From Helicobacter suis (GTDB lineage: Bacteria; Campylobacterota; Campylobacteria; Campylobacterales; Helicobacteraceae), in assembly GCF_902196135.1 (NCBI RefSeq), contig NZ_CABIKE010000012.1:1-64000 (forward strand): a DNA stretch of 64,000 nt, in the 5' to 3' direction. Below, one piece after another: positions 55,479 to 64,000 of the stretch. Position 1 is the first letter of the stretch. Each line of letters starts with the position of its first letter. The notes under the pieces are model-generated. The model saw only the letters and a list, made by a program, of their open reading frames with translations. It was not told the DNA's origin and ran no database searches. A program made the position numbers and the translations under genes.

Positions 55479-55622
55479 ATGAGCAACGATAAAGTAAATA
55501 ATGGAAAATTCTTAGGCGCTCTAATACGAATCAATTGTAGAAGTGCAAAAAATTTACATGCTAAAAACTTTATCTTTCAAAATCTCTTAAAAGTCTTTGA
55601 GGAGGGGTTGGAAGGCCTGTAA
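55479..55622 (+). CDS. Possible 47-residue peptide or gene remnant
   Basis: ATG 55479 opens MSNDKVNNGKFLGALIRI and the frame ends LLKVFEEGLEGL before TAA at 55622. It lies directly after the octamer array. No clear ribosome site is seen. It may be the start of a lost gene. I know no relative. Confidence 0.25.
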   Translation: MSNDKVNNGKFLGALIRINCRSAKNLHAKNFIFQNLLKVFEEGLEGL

Positions 55623-55729
55623 ATTACGCTTTTTAGATTAATGCAATCTGATTTGCATTAAATGCATGGGGATTGTAAAATCTCAGGTCTAAAAAGCCCA
55701 AATGTCTTTAAGTAGGTGGGACTCCTATC

Positions 55730-56785
55730 TTACATACAATACCCGCGTTCTGAGCACTGGAGGAGTAATTGGGCTTGGAAGTTTCTATTCAGTGAGTCTA
55801 TGGTAATGGGGTTTCTTTTATATGGATCGTCTCTGCTTTGGCGGTAGATAATTTGGGTTTTTAAGATCCTTTTAGAACCATCAGGCTCAAACTTGAAATT
55901 TTGCTCGCTATATTGGTGCAAGTAAAACACCCCATCTACAACCTTAAAGGTGATATAAAGGATGCGATAAAGTTTGCCAGAAATATGTCCAGAAAATTCT
56001 AAGGTAAGGTAATTTCTCTTATAGACAAAATCAGCCCGGCCAACCCCGTCCATACAAAATTTTTTCCGTAAAGCCCTGCCATTTTTCATGATCTTTAAGC
56101 AGCTAGTTAGGTTATTTTTGGATTCATCGGTCGTAGTTTGGCTAATTAGAGTGTAGTGTGTTCCATCTAAAGAAACATCTTGGGCGCTAGTATCTGTATA
56201 AGTCCTTGTGTGTCTAGTATCTATTTTATTTTGTAAATTCTTTAAAAGTGTGTCATCAACAGCATACATGGGAAATTGGTACGCATCATCGGGCTGATCA
56301 TAAAAGACTTTTTGATCAACACAAAAGCGGGCTAAATAAAAAGTACCATGTATAAGATTAAATGCGATGTTAATGTTAGACTTCTTCCCGGGAGTTGTAG
56401 GTGTGGAGTCTGTGTGCTTAGAGAGTGTAAAATTAACCCTATCAGAGCCATCTGTGCTGCTTAACTCTATGCTCTCAAAGCCTTTTAAACAAAAACCTTT
56501 GTATAATCTCCCCTCAAATAAAACCCCCAAACAAACCCCCTGCAAACCTTGATCGCCATGGGTTTGTGCGCGTGCATAGAGAAAGGTATAAGACTCACCA
56601 TTAAGATTTACAGTTCTTTGGTTATTTGTATCAGAAGTAAAGTTATGATAATTACCCGTCGTATTATTAGACTTTTCAACAAAGTCTTTTGTCCATTGGA
56701 GTAGCTGTTCTCTGGCTTGAAAAACACCCATAGCATGTAAACACACAAGCCCCAGAAGCGCTAAAATTAAGAGTGTTTTTTTCAT
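55730..56785 (-). CDS. Exported two-domain Cys-motif protein (paralogue A)
   Basis: Start ATG 56785 with AAAGGAG six bases upstream; 351 residues with a Sec signal peptide (MKKTLLILALLGLVCLHAMG). Two repeats of about 165 residues share a pattern: an aromatic strand (YTFLYARA; YTLISQT), a Cys pair motif (GVCLGVLFEGRLYKGFCLKGF; SCLKIMKNGRALRKKFCMDG), a FxLIxGTFYL-type strand and a closing (F/I)YxQxxDD segment. It ends QCSERGYC. No known family is recognised. Paralogues follow at 56797-57826 and 57837-58949. Position next to the phosphosignalling operon may be accidental. Confidence 0.72.
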   Translation of the reverse strand: MKKTLLILALLGLVCLHAMGVFQAREQLLQWTKDFVEKSNNTTGNYHNFTSDTNNQRTVNLNGESYTFLYARAQTHGDQGLQGVCLGVLFEGRLYKGFCLKGFESIELSSTDGSDRVNFTLSKHTDSTPTTPGKKSNINIAFNLIHGTFYLARFCVDQKVFYDQPDDAYQFPMYAVDDTLLKNLQNKIDTRHTRTYTDTSAQDVSLDGTHYTLISQTTTDESKNNLTSCLKIMKNGRALRKKFCMDGVGRADFVYKRNYLTLEFSGHISGKLYRILYITFKVVDGVFYLHQYSEQNFKFEPDGSKRILKTQIIYRQSRDDPYKRNPITIDSLNRNFQAQLLLQCSERGYCM

Positions 56786-56796
56786 ATCAATCTCCT

Positions 56797-57826
56797 TTAT
56801 AAACAATACCCGCTTTTTTTGCACTTAGATAACAAATCTTCTTGAAAGTTACTATCTAGCGATCTAAAGTTAATGGGGTGTTTGCGTTGTGGATCATCTC
56901 TGGATTGGCGATAAACAATTTGCGTGCCTATAAGCTTTTGCATGCCATTTGGGCCTATTTTAAAATTTTGCTCGCTGTATTGGTGCAACCAAAATTCCCC
57001 CTATGAGTCTAAGGGTGTATAATTCACCTTGCATATAGATATAATCCATAGAGCTTTGCAACGCCTCACCCCTGAATCTAAAGACGCGTTTTTTATCTTT
57101 CAAGCTCTCTAAAAGTTGGTTATTGATCGCTTGCAGGGGGAATTTGTGATCGTTGTTAGGATCGTCTCTGGGCTGCTTATAAAATAAATGGCATCTTTTC
57201 TGCTCAAAGTCCTCACACTCTGTAAAGCTGTATAAATAAAACGCATTATCTTTAGCAATTCTAAAAGCCAATATAACAGGCTTAGAGTGAGAAGCTAAGG
57301 TTGGTGTAGAGGGGATAAAGCGCGACATTTTAAATCTAAGAAGTCTGATCCCTTGATTAGGGTTGAAAAAAGAGAGTTTTGTAAAATTTTTTAGACAAAA
57401 CCCTTTGCTTAGTTTGCCCTGAGGTGAAATGATTCCTAAGCACATACCCTTAGCGCTCACTTTTTTATAGTTTTTGTAAACCTCCCCATAAGCACTTAGA
57501 AGGGTGGTGCTTACCCAATTTTTTAGATTATCCGGACAAGATATGCGGTATTTGACCGCCCAATTAGAATTAGCTAACTCCTCTTGCTTAGGGTATAACA
57601 ATGTGGTGTATTGTCCTTGCTCAAAGGGTTGCATAAAATCTTTGAGCCACTGTTTGATCTGGGTTAAAGCGTTGCGTTGTTCCTCTAAAGTTGGATACCG
57701 CGGATTGGTTGCTTGCGTGGTTTTATGGGCTTGGTGGGCTGTTGGCTTTGAACTTTCTCTTGCGTGCTTTAGTGAGCATCCTAACACCAAAAGTCCTACC
57801 AAAAACCATAAAATCACCCGTATCAT
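56797..57826 (-). pseudogene. Broken paralogue of the exported Cys-motif family (paralogue B)
   Basis: Starts at ATG 57826 (AGAGG upstream) with a lipoprotein signal (LWFLVGLLVLGCS). The first domain is intact (GMCLGIISPQGKLSKGFCLKNF; LFYKQPRDDPNNDHKFP). The second begins (GELYTLRLIG) but then jumps in another frame to LHQYSEQNFKIGPNG and VYRQSRDDPQRKHPI, ending KCKKSGYC at 56797. About 80 codons of domain two, including its Cys pair, are gone. The 5' part alone could still give a one-domain lipoprotein of about 288 residues with a foreign tail. Confidence 0.75.
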
Positions 57827-57836
57827 AGCCAACCTC

Positions 57837-58949
57837 TTACTCTCTGGAACACAAGCCACGCATCCGGCACTCTGTTTCTAATTTTGATAGCTTATCAATA
57901 CTTAACTCACCCCATGTAATCAAGTTCTTAGCACTTGGATCGTCTCTGGGCTGGCGGTAGAAAATATCAGTGTTTAAAAGCTCTTTGATTTTAGTTTTTG
58001 CATCTATGCGGAAAACTTGTTGGCTAAGCTGATATAAATACAAATGCCCATTGATTTCTTTAAAAGTGAAGTAGTATTTATAGCTCTTCTTAAAGAGAGC
58101 AGAAGTAGATGAATCAGCAGCATAACTATCCTCTAAGGTCAAAAAACGATCTTTGTGGACAAATTTACTTTCACTAAATCCAGGAAAGCAAAAACCCTCT
58201 TGTATCTCTTTGACATAATTGCAATTAGCAAGGCGTGTGTTATCTAAATAGAAATAGGCAATAAGATGGATCAATTTGTAAGAATGATCTCCTATTAAAA
58301 TCTCTTCTGGAGGGGTTTGAGGGGGGTGTTTAATTCCACAAGTCTGATTATGTGAAACATTTCTAAGGTCTTTTAAAAGTTTATCATTCACAAAACCCAT
58401 TGCAACCTTGCGATTGGAATTGTCTCTAGAGAGGCAATAATGATCTAGGAGTGAATCGATGCTTTGTGTTCCGTAGTAATCCAGATAGAAGGTGTTATTA
58501 ATTAATTTAAAAGCAAGGATAGGTATCACCGGGTTAGTTCTAAACCACTCTGCAAAGATTAAAGTCAAATAGGATTCTTGGTGGTATGAGACTACTTTGG
58601 TAAATATAAAGTCGCCACGCAAACAAAAGCCCTTATAAAGTTTTCCCTTAAACAAGATGCCCGAGCACATCCATACATCTTTAACTCTTTTAGCATCATC
58701 TGTATAAAACTCGGCCTTAGCATAAATAAAAGTGTATTTTTCCTGATTAATAGTAAAAGTGATCTTGTGCTCTAGACTCCAATTTGCTTGCGGCGTGATG
58801 ACATAATAGCCATTGCTGTTATCGCCCCGTTCTTTTTTAATATAATTGCGCAGCCACTGCTTGACTTGCCCCATAGCCTCAGTGTGATCCATGCCTTGTA
58901 AACACGCAAAGCTTGCTAGCCAGATTAACACCCACAAAATCCCTCGCAT
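57837..58949 (-). CDS. Exported two-domain Cys-motif protein (paralogue C)
   Basis: Start ATG 58949 with GGAG five bases upstream; 370 residues with a signal peptide (MRGILWVLIWLASFACLQGM). Two domains as in paralogue A: WMCSGILFKGKLYKGFCLRGD and NCNYVKEIQEGFCFPGF for the Cys pairs, and HYCLSRDNSNRK and IFYRQPRDDPSAKNL for the closing motif. Ends ECRMRGLC. It is the first of the three paralogues, all on one strand with short gaps, so they were probably one operon made by tandem duplication. Function unknown. Confidence 0.72.
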   Translation of the reverse strand: MRGILWVLIWLASFACLQGMDHTEAMGQVKQWLRNYIKKERGDNSNGYYVITPQANWSLEHKITFTINQEKYTFIYAKAEFYTDDAKRVKDVWMCSGILFKGKLYKGFCLRGDFIFTKVVSYHQESYLTLIFAEWFRTNPVIPILAFKLINNTFYLDYYGTQSIDSLLDHYCLSRDNSNRKVAMGFVNDKLLKDLRNVSHNQTCGIKHPPQTPPEEILIGDHSYKLIHLIAYFYLDNTRLANCNYVKEIQEGFCFPGFSESKFVHKDRFLTLEDSYAADSSTSALFKKSYKYYFTFKEINGHLYLYQLSQQVFRIDAKTKIKELLNTDIFYRQPRDDPSAKNLITWGELSIDKLSKLETECRMRGLCSRE

Positions 58950-59137
58950 GCATCTCCATTTCTTATCTTTAATTTGCATATCAAAGTTACTAAATTTTAC
59001 AACAAATGTAGCTAGATCGCAACAAAGCTTAATGTAGCTAAAAAGCTAGACAATAGATGTTAGAAATACAAACAACCCGTGCTAAAATGCGTATTCTTAA
59101 AACTTTGTACATAAAATAGAGGAATTGTAAGAAAACC

Positions 59138-59864
59138 ATGATTAGGCTTTGGATTTTATGGATTGGCTGGATTGTTTTAGCCTACACACAACCACCCACG
59201 CTAACAGAAATTGAGGCCCAAGCGCATTAATCCAGAATGTGTGTTTACATTTATTTCTTTGATTGAGCACAGCTCTTTTAACTTTAAGGAGTGGGATACA
59301 ACGCATCAAGGGATTAAATGGATCAAGGCGCACACATCTTACTATATAGATACATGGGATCAACAACATATCAGTGCTAAATTGTATTTTAACTGGCAAC
59401 AAGAAGACTCTAAGCATCTAAAATTTTTGGGCACAGGCACGATGGGGTGGGTGGACTATAACCTAAAGACTCAGCAATTACAAGAATCTGTGCAACAAAC
59501 CAAACTCACATTCCCTATAAAATGGGCAGATAAACTAAAGACTTGTTTGCAATTTTGTGATTGGCAACAAACTGCAATTTTGCAAAAGCGCTTTAAAAAT
59601 CAGAGCTTACAAACCTACCCTATACAAAGAATTATAGGCAAAGGCAGAGCGTATTTTTATTCCTCCCCCCAGAAAACTTGTCAAACCCACAACCTGTTTT
59701 TAATCCCTAAAGACAAGATTTATTTACTGCGATCTCAAGATCGGTTCAGTTTTGTGGCCTATAAACGCAAAAACAAAGAGATCATCTATTTGTGGATCAA
59801 GAATACAAGAATAGGTCATGTACTAAAAGTACCACAGAACCACATATTTTGTAGTAGTATCTAG
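59138..59864 (+). pseudogene. Exported protein gene with frameshift after the signal peptide
   Basis: ATG 59138 opens a signal peptide (MIRLWILWIGWIVLAYTQPP) and stops at 59230. From about 59211 the neighbouring frame runs without a stop to 59864: INPECVFTFISLIEHSSFNF and over 190 further residues, rich in Trp/Lys/Gln, with Cys at several places. Without the signal peptide the long frame lacks a sensible start. One base lost or two gained near 59211-59229 explains both. It does not share the (F)YRQ-RDDP motif of the neighbouring paralogues. Confidence 0.55.
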
Positions 59865-60212
59865 TAGTAGGTACTACCTTAACACAATGCCTTTGTCTCT
59901 GGAATCATTAATTTCTCTCATAGACCAGTCTTGTTTTTCATTGACACCTGTCTAAACTTGCAACAAGAAAGTATTACACTAACAAAACCCTAGAGAAAAA
60001 CAAAAGGCAGGTGGTTCACTTAGTGTAATGATAATAAGCAGGCGTATTTAAAAGTGCTTTGCGATGAGATCTTTTGAAAAGAGAATTTTGTAGAAAACAT
60101 CGTTTGGCTTAAAGGCAACGCACAAGATGTATCAGCATTACAAAAAAATTATTCATAATATTTTAGCTTAAAGTGTGTTTGTGTTAGAATAGGCGCTTTT
60201 AAAGGAAATTTA
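59865..60212. other. 348-bp stretch without an intact gene
   Basis: Holds a coding-like remnant on the plus strand at 60087-60158 (FVENIVWLKGNAQDVSALQK then NYS-stop) without a start, and the promoter of the GT8 gene near its end. I see nothing else. Confidence 0.5.
60185..60190 (+). promoter_or_regulatory. Predicted -10 box for the GT8 gene
   Basis: TAGAAT within TTAGAATAGGCG, 23 bp before the ATG, followed by AAAGGAAA. It closely resembles the box before the GT4 gene at 27434. Confidence 0.5.
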
Positions 60213-61286
60213 ATGATCACCATTCCTGTCGTGATGGCTTTTGATTTGAATTATTATGTAGCTGGGGGAGTGGCTGTGTATTCTCTACTCATGCACGCTA
60301 CGCAAGAAAAAGAGGGAGAACCCCTATTTTATAAAATCCACCTGCTAGTACAAGGTCTGGATTTTTCCCACCAAAAAGAACTAATGAGAATTGCTGCCCC
60401 TTTTGCTAACTTTTCTGCAATCATATTCCACGATATAGGGCAGAATAAACCAGGGTTTGGAAAATTCTTTGAGCAAAATATCACCCCTATTCTCTCCTAT
60501 TTGCGTCCTGCACTTTTAAAGCGCTTTTCAAGTCTAGTTTTCTACCGCTTTTTTTTAAGCTCTCTTTTTCCCGAGTATGACAAAATTATAGCCTGTGATG
60601 TGGATATGCTCTTTGAACGCGATATAAGCCCTGCTTACTTTGCCTTTGATACAGATGAGCCCTATTATCTTGCAGCCGTTAGAGAAAATTGGCATAGGAG
60701 CGTAGAATATTTAGAAGAAACTTATAGGAATACCGCTAAAGAATTAGGTGCTGGATCAGATATTAATTCTAGGGCAGATATGGAGGCGCTTTTTTGTTGT
60801 TGTATTAATGTTGGCTTTATTGTGGCTAATCTTAAAAAGTGGCGCGAAGATAGCTTAGAGAGCCGTATGATTGCAATTTTCAAAGAAAAGGGGTCTAAAC
60901 TTGTTGCCTTTGAACAAGAAGTAATTAATCTTGCCTGCCAAGGGCAAATTTTAGAATTGCCCCGCGTTTATAACTATGTAGCAGATGTTTTCAACGACTA
61001 TTCTGAAATGCAAACTCCTGTGATATGGCATTTTTTGGGTGAGAAGCCATGGAAGTTTATAGGAGGGAGGGGAACAGAACTTCGCTTTAAGCGATGGATG
61101 CGTGCTTTTCTCCTAGCCTCTCTTTCTTCTGAGAAGTTTTTAATCCACCCGTTTTTACAAAGCAACCTTGATTTATCCCTCATTAATCACATGATCAGTA
61201 AAAAAACCCTAGCTAAACTCTTCATTTTTAAGATTAAAAAGTATTTAAAAAATAAGCTCACAAGAATAAAAAAGTGGCTTTCTTAG
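60213..61286 (+). CDS. GT8 family glycosyltransferase
   Basis: A 357-residue retaining glycosyltransferase of the LgtC/RfaJ family, which adds glucose or galactose to LPS core. Seen: MAFDLNYYVAGGVAVYSLL for nucleotide binding, the metal-binding DVD (Asp129, Asp131) in KIIACDVDMLFERD, CINVGFIVANLKKWRE and a His in VIWHFLGEKPWK. The C-terminal 60 residues are basic and amphipathic, suiting the membrane surface. Monocistronic with its own promoter. Confidence 0.88.
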   Translation: MITIPVVMAFDLNYYVAGGVAVYSLLMHATQEKEGEPLFYKIHLLVQGLDFSHQKELMRIAAPFANFSAIIFHDIGQNKPGFGKFFEQNITPILSYLRPALLKRFSSLVFYRFFLSSLFPEYDKIIACDVDMLFERDISPAYFAFDTDEPYYLAAVRENWHRSVEYLEETYRNTAKELGAGSDINSRADMEALFCCCINVGFIVANLKKWREDSLESRMIAIFKEKGSKLVAFEQEVINLACQGQILELPRVYNYVADVFNDYSEMQTPVIWHFLGEKPWKFIGGRGTELRFKRWMRAFLLASLSSEKFLIHPFLQSNLDLSLINHMISKKTLAKLFIFKIKKYLKNKLTRIKKWLS

Positions 61287-61387
61287 CTTTAAAGAAAAAT
61301 TAGAACTTTTGCGGAGCAGCGCTTAGATTGTAGATTTTAAAAGACCGTGAGAATAAATAATTAAGTTTAGCTTAAAAAGTCTTGCAG

Positions 61388-61393
61388 TATAAT
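61388..61393 (+). promoter_or_regulatory. Predicted -10 box for the fecA-like receptor gene
   Basis: TATAAT 82 bp before the ATG. The AT-rich stretch upstream (61349-61376) may hold a metal-regulator site, since such receptors are often Fur- or NikR-controlled, but I cannot define a clear box. Confidence 0.45.
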
Positions 61394-61475
61394 CGGCGTA
61401 GCTGGTGCTTAAACTTCATTTAAAGCTTGTGCTTTAACTATTCTAAATCCCATTTTTTTATTAAGGTGTGTGTGT

Positions 61476-63782
61476 ATGCGCAGAGTAACGCTATTTCTCT
61501 GTGGCTGCTCTTTACTAATTAGCAGTGCGCAGGCTATCAAAACTAAAACCCTCAAGAAAATACAAACCACAGAAGCTGTTCAAGATGAGGATGCTCCTAA
61601 AAGCTGGCGCAGTGATGGGGTGAAAAATTATTTGGGTAGCCGCACGGTGATCTCTAATAAACAACTCACCCATGAGGCTAACATGAGTATTGAACAGGCC
61701 TTACAAAATGTGCCCGGTATTCATATTAGAAATTTTACAGGTGTGGGGGCTATGCCTAGCTTTTCTATTAGAGGCTTTGGGGGCGGAAGTCCGGGGCATA
61801 GTAACACCGAGCTTGTTTTAGTCAATGGGATTCCTATCTATGTTGCGCCCTATGCGCTCATTGGTATTTCTATTTTTCCGGTAACTTTCCAATCTGTTGA
61901 TCGAATCAGTGTGATTAAGGGGGGCGAAAGCGTACAATACGGGCCTAATGCCTTTGGAGGCGTGATCAATATCATCACTAAGCCTATCCCGGAAAAATGG
62001 AGTAACCAAATAGCCCAGAGGGTAACATACTGGGGGCGCTCTAAAAATGGGGGTTTTATTACCTCTACAAGTACACCGCTAAATAAAAGTCTGGGCAATA
62101 ATTTTTTATATAACACCTATTTAAAATCAGGGGGCATGTTTAATAAATATGTGGGTGTGATGGCACAGGCTAACTACATCACTGGGCAAGGGTTTAGATA
62201 CAATAGCCCCACCACCATTCAAAATTACATGCTTGATGGAATCTATCAAATCAACGCTACAAATAAAATCACCGTCTCCTACCAGTACTATAAGTATTTC
62301 TTAACCGATCCGGGATCTTTAGGACAGGTTGCGTATGATCAAAATCGCTTCCAAAATGATCGGCCTAATAACACCAAAAGCGGGGATGCTAATCGCTGGA
62401 GTGCGGTGTATCAAACTTTATTTGGAGATTCAGACAAGGTAGGTGGGGATTTTACTCTCACTTACTGGGGACATGACATGAGCCGGGATTTCCAAATGGA
62501 TTCAAACTATTTAAATGTCAACACCAACCCGGCTAAGGGGTTAGTTTATACAAATGATAACTACCCCGGGTTTTTTATTGTCAACCACGCTAGACATTTT
62601 CTAGTTAACTCTATCGAGCCTAATGTTAACTTAAATGTTGTTACTAAATCTATGAAGCAAACAATCAAAGTGGGTATGCGTGTTATGACAAGTGATATTT
62701 TACTCCACCCTTTGCAATCCACTTGCCAAGCTTCAGATATAGTTAATGGCAAGTGTAATATGCCCACTCCCACGCCACTTTTAAAGTCTAGCGAAGAGAT
62801 GAATAATAATTACACAGCGGCTTATGTGAGTGATAAAATGGAATTTCTTAATGGTAGATTGATTTTTACGCCCGGGTTGCGCTACACCCGTGTTAATTAC
62901 AACCAAAAAGTTCCAGAAAAACCCGATTATAGCCAAATGCAAACTCTAAAAAGGGATTTTAATGAATGGAGTCCGGCTGTTAATCTTGGGTATAAGCCTA
63001 TGCAAAATTGGTTATTTTACTTTAACTACCGCAGAAGTTTTATTCCGCCACAAAACCGCATGATTGCCTTGTATTCAAGCAATTACAACCAAATTTTTGA
63101 TGGGATAGAGGCTGGATCGCGCTATAGTTATAAAGACAAACTTAGTTTTAATGCAAGTTATTTTGTTACCTTTGCACAGCGTTACTATTCAGGGGGCTAT
63201 AGCCCGGGGCCGGTTAATGCTAGAAGTCAGGGCGTGGAGTTAGAGCTTTACTACACCCCCATTAGAGGCTTGCAATTCCACGCGGCCTACACCTATATTA
63301 ATGCTGTTGTTACAAATAATGTAATAGATGATACCAACTGGTTTATTGGCATTGTAGATCATCCCTTTAGCATTAAAGGTAAAAAACTTCCCTATGTCAG
63401 TCCTAATCAGTTTATCTTTGATGCGATGTATACTTATAAAGGTACGACTATTGGGATTAGCAGTTATTTTTATAGCCGCGCTTATTCTTCTGTGCTCAAT
63501 CAGGCTAAATCAGAAACGGTTTGTTTCCCTACAAATCCTGCTAAAACCGGTGGCGTGAGTTTTGGGTGTAATAGCGTTGGGCTTTTGCCTTGGTACTGGT
63601 TATGGAATATTCAAGTAAGCCAAGTTTTTTGGCAAAGCGGGCGGCATAAAATTGTGGGTAGTTTACAGGTCAATAATATTTTTAACATGAAATATTATTT
63701 TAGAGGCATTGGCACTAGTCCTACAGGCATGGAACCCGGACCCGGGCGCTCAGTAACGGCGTATTTGAGTTATCAGTTTTAA
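61476..63782 (+). CDS. fecA: TonB-dependent outer-membrane receptor, FecA type
   Basis: Imports a metal chelate, by family ferric citrate; in Helicobacter some FecA homologues are tied to nickel. The 768-residue protein has a signal peptide (about 1-22, LFLCGCSLLISSAQA), a plug domain (NMSIEQALQNVPGIHIRNF; SFSIRGFG; VDRISVIKGGESVQYGPNAFGGVINIITK) and a 22-strand-type barrel ending in aromatic YQF. ATG 61476 has TAAGG upstream. No permease genes are adjacent. Substrate is an inference. Confidence 0.88.
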   Translation: MRRVTLFLCGCSLLISSAQAIKTKTLKKIQTTEAVQDEDAPKSWRSDGVKNYLGSRTVISNKQLTHEANMSIEQALQNVPGIHIRNFTGVGAMPSFSIRGFGGGSPGHSNTELVLVNGIPIYVAPYALIGISIFPVTFQSVDRISVIKGGESVQYGPNAFGGVINIITKPIPEKWSNQIAQRVTYWGRSKNGGFITSTSTPLNKSLGNNFLYNTYLKSGGMFNKYVGVMAQANYITGQGFRYNSPTTIQNYMLDGIYQINATNKITVSYQYYKYFLTDPGSLGQVAYDQNRFQNDRPNNTKSGDANRWSAVYQTLFGDSDKVGGDFTLTYWGHDMSRDFQMDSNYLNVNTNPAKGLVYTNDNYPGFFIVNHARHFLVNSIEPNVNLNVVTKSMKQTIKVGMRVMTSDILLHPLQSTCQASDIVNGKCNMPTPTPLLKSSEEMNNNYTAAYVSDKMEFLNGRLIFTPGLRYTRVNYNQKVPEKPDYSQMQTLKRDFNEWSPAVNLGYKPMQNWLFYFNYRRSFIPPQNRMIALYSSNYNQIFDGIEAGSRYSYKDKLSFNASYFVTFAQRYYSGGYSPGPVNARSQGVELELYYTPIRGLQFHAAYTYINAVVTNNVIDDTNWFIGIVDHPFSIKGKKLPYVSPNQFIFDAMYTYKGTTIGISSYFYSRAYSSVLNQAKSETVCFPTNPAKTGGVSFGCNSVGLLPWYWLWNIQVSQVFWQSGRHKIVGSLQVNNIFNMKYYFRGIGTSPTGMEPGPGRSVTAYLSYQF

Positions 63783-63793
63783 ATACCCCCAAG

Positions 63794-63976
63794 GTGTCCG
63801 GCGCACTATTGATCAAAGCGAAATTACATGTACTAAAACGACATGGCAAAAATGGCGTGATGACGCGCGCACGCAAACAACCCCCCGTCCGCCTAGAGAA
63901 CATAGCTAAATACCCAGAGTATGCTAATCAAGCTGACTTTAAGACCTTATCTAAAAATAAGGCGGCACTGCGCTAG
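63794..63976 (+). CDS. Possible small protein or gene remnant
   Basis: Sixty codons from GTG with a basic N-terminal half (KAKLHVLKRHGKNGVMTRAR) and KYPEYANQADFKTLSKNKAALR at the end. There is no good ribosome site. It may be the 3' end of a decayed gene. Not recognised. Confidence 0.25.
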   Translation: MSGALLIKAKLHVLKRHGKNGVMTRARKQPPVRLENIAKYPEYANQADFKTLSKNKAALR

Positions 63977-64000
63977 TCTAAACAGATTAACGGGCATTAT

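Overview
The window reads as chromosomal DNA of a gastric Helicobacter that is not H. pylori, in the broad felis/heilmannii/bizzozeronii/suis group. Many blocks keep gene neighbourhoods I know from H. pylori (locus numbers are from memory): poly-E protein-gmk-tatA-argS (HP0322-0319), dapE-mnmG (HP0212-0213), cdsA-dxr (HP0215-0216), flgE-hypA-coiled coil-lpxB (HP0870-0867), the bc1 operon (HP1538-1540), csd4 and its divergent neighbour (HP1075-1076), cheZ with a U32 peptidase (HP0170-0169), lolA-secA-lolC-like (HP0785-0787), uvrC with its neighbour (HP0821-0820), and aminotransferase-murC-mutS2 (HP0624-0621). These blocks are joined differently from H. pylori and are separated by species-specific material. 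I cannot fix the species from sequence alone.

Layout. 1-11.7 kb: translation, export, lysine/peptidoglycan, tRNA modification, phospholipid and isoprenoid genes, with a repeat-bearing CgeB-like glycosyltransferase, an orphan response regulator (HsrA) and a 480 bp stretch without genes. 11.7-26.3 kb: tRNA-Pro, a sigma-54 promoter and flgE, hypA, lpxB, an unusual CMP-Neu5Ac-hydroxylase-like gene, thrC, cytochrome bc1, csd4, magIII and hemE. 26.3-33 kb: a surface-sugar island built from duplicated and decayed glycosyltransferase modules (GT4, GT25, GT9). 33-50.8 kb: core genes on both strands, including a trp operon fragment (trpD, trpCF, trpB only), a shortened UvrC and an LptM-like lipoprotein of 45 residues. 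50.8-59.9 kb: an accessory region with a three-gene kinase/vWA/PP2C phosphosignalling operon, an octanucleotide tandem array just upstream of it, and a family of exported two-domain Cys-motif proteins, one of them broken. 60.2-64 kb: a GT8 glycosyltransferase and a FecA-type TonB-dependent receptor.

How parts work together. DapE, the DapC-like aminotransferase, MurC and Csd4 make or trim peptidoglycan and so shape the helical cell. LpxB, the glycosyltransferases and LptM build and export lipopolysaccharide. LolA and the LolC-like permease handle lipoproteins. SecA and TatA export proteins, including the Tat-dependent Rieske subunit of bc1. FlgE and CheZ serve motility. HypA is a nickel chaperone for hydrogenase and urease.

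The best candidates for something undescribed are: (1) the operon at 50770-55316, in which a PIN-like domain is fused to a divergent kinase, next to a TerY-like vWA protein and a PP2C phosphatase split by about 500 residues of coiled coil; (2) the CMAH-like protein at 16753-18450, whose Rieske and metallo-beta-lactamase metal ligands are both replaced; (3) the exported Cys-motif family at 55730-58949; and (4) a tRNA-Pro whose normally invariant 19-56 pair has apparently switched from G-C to A-U.
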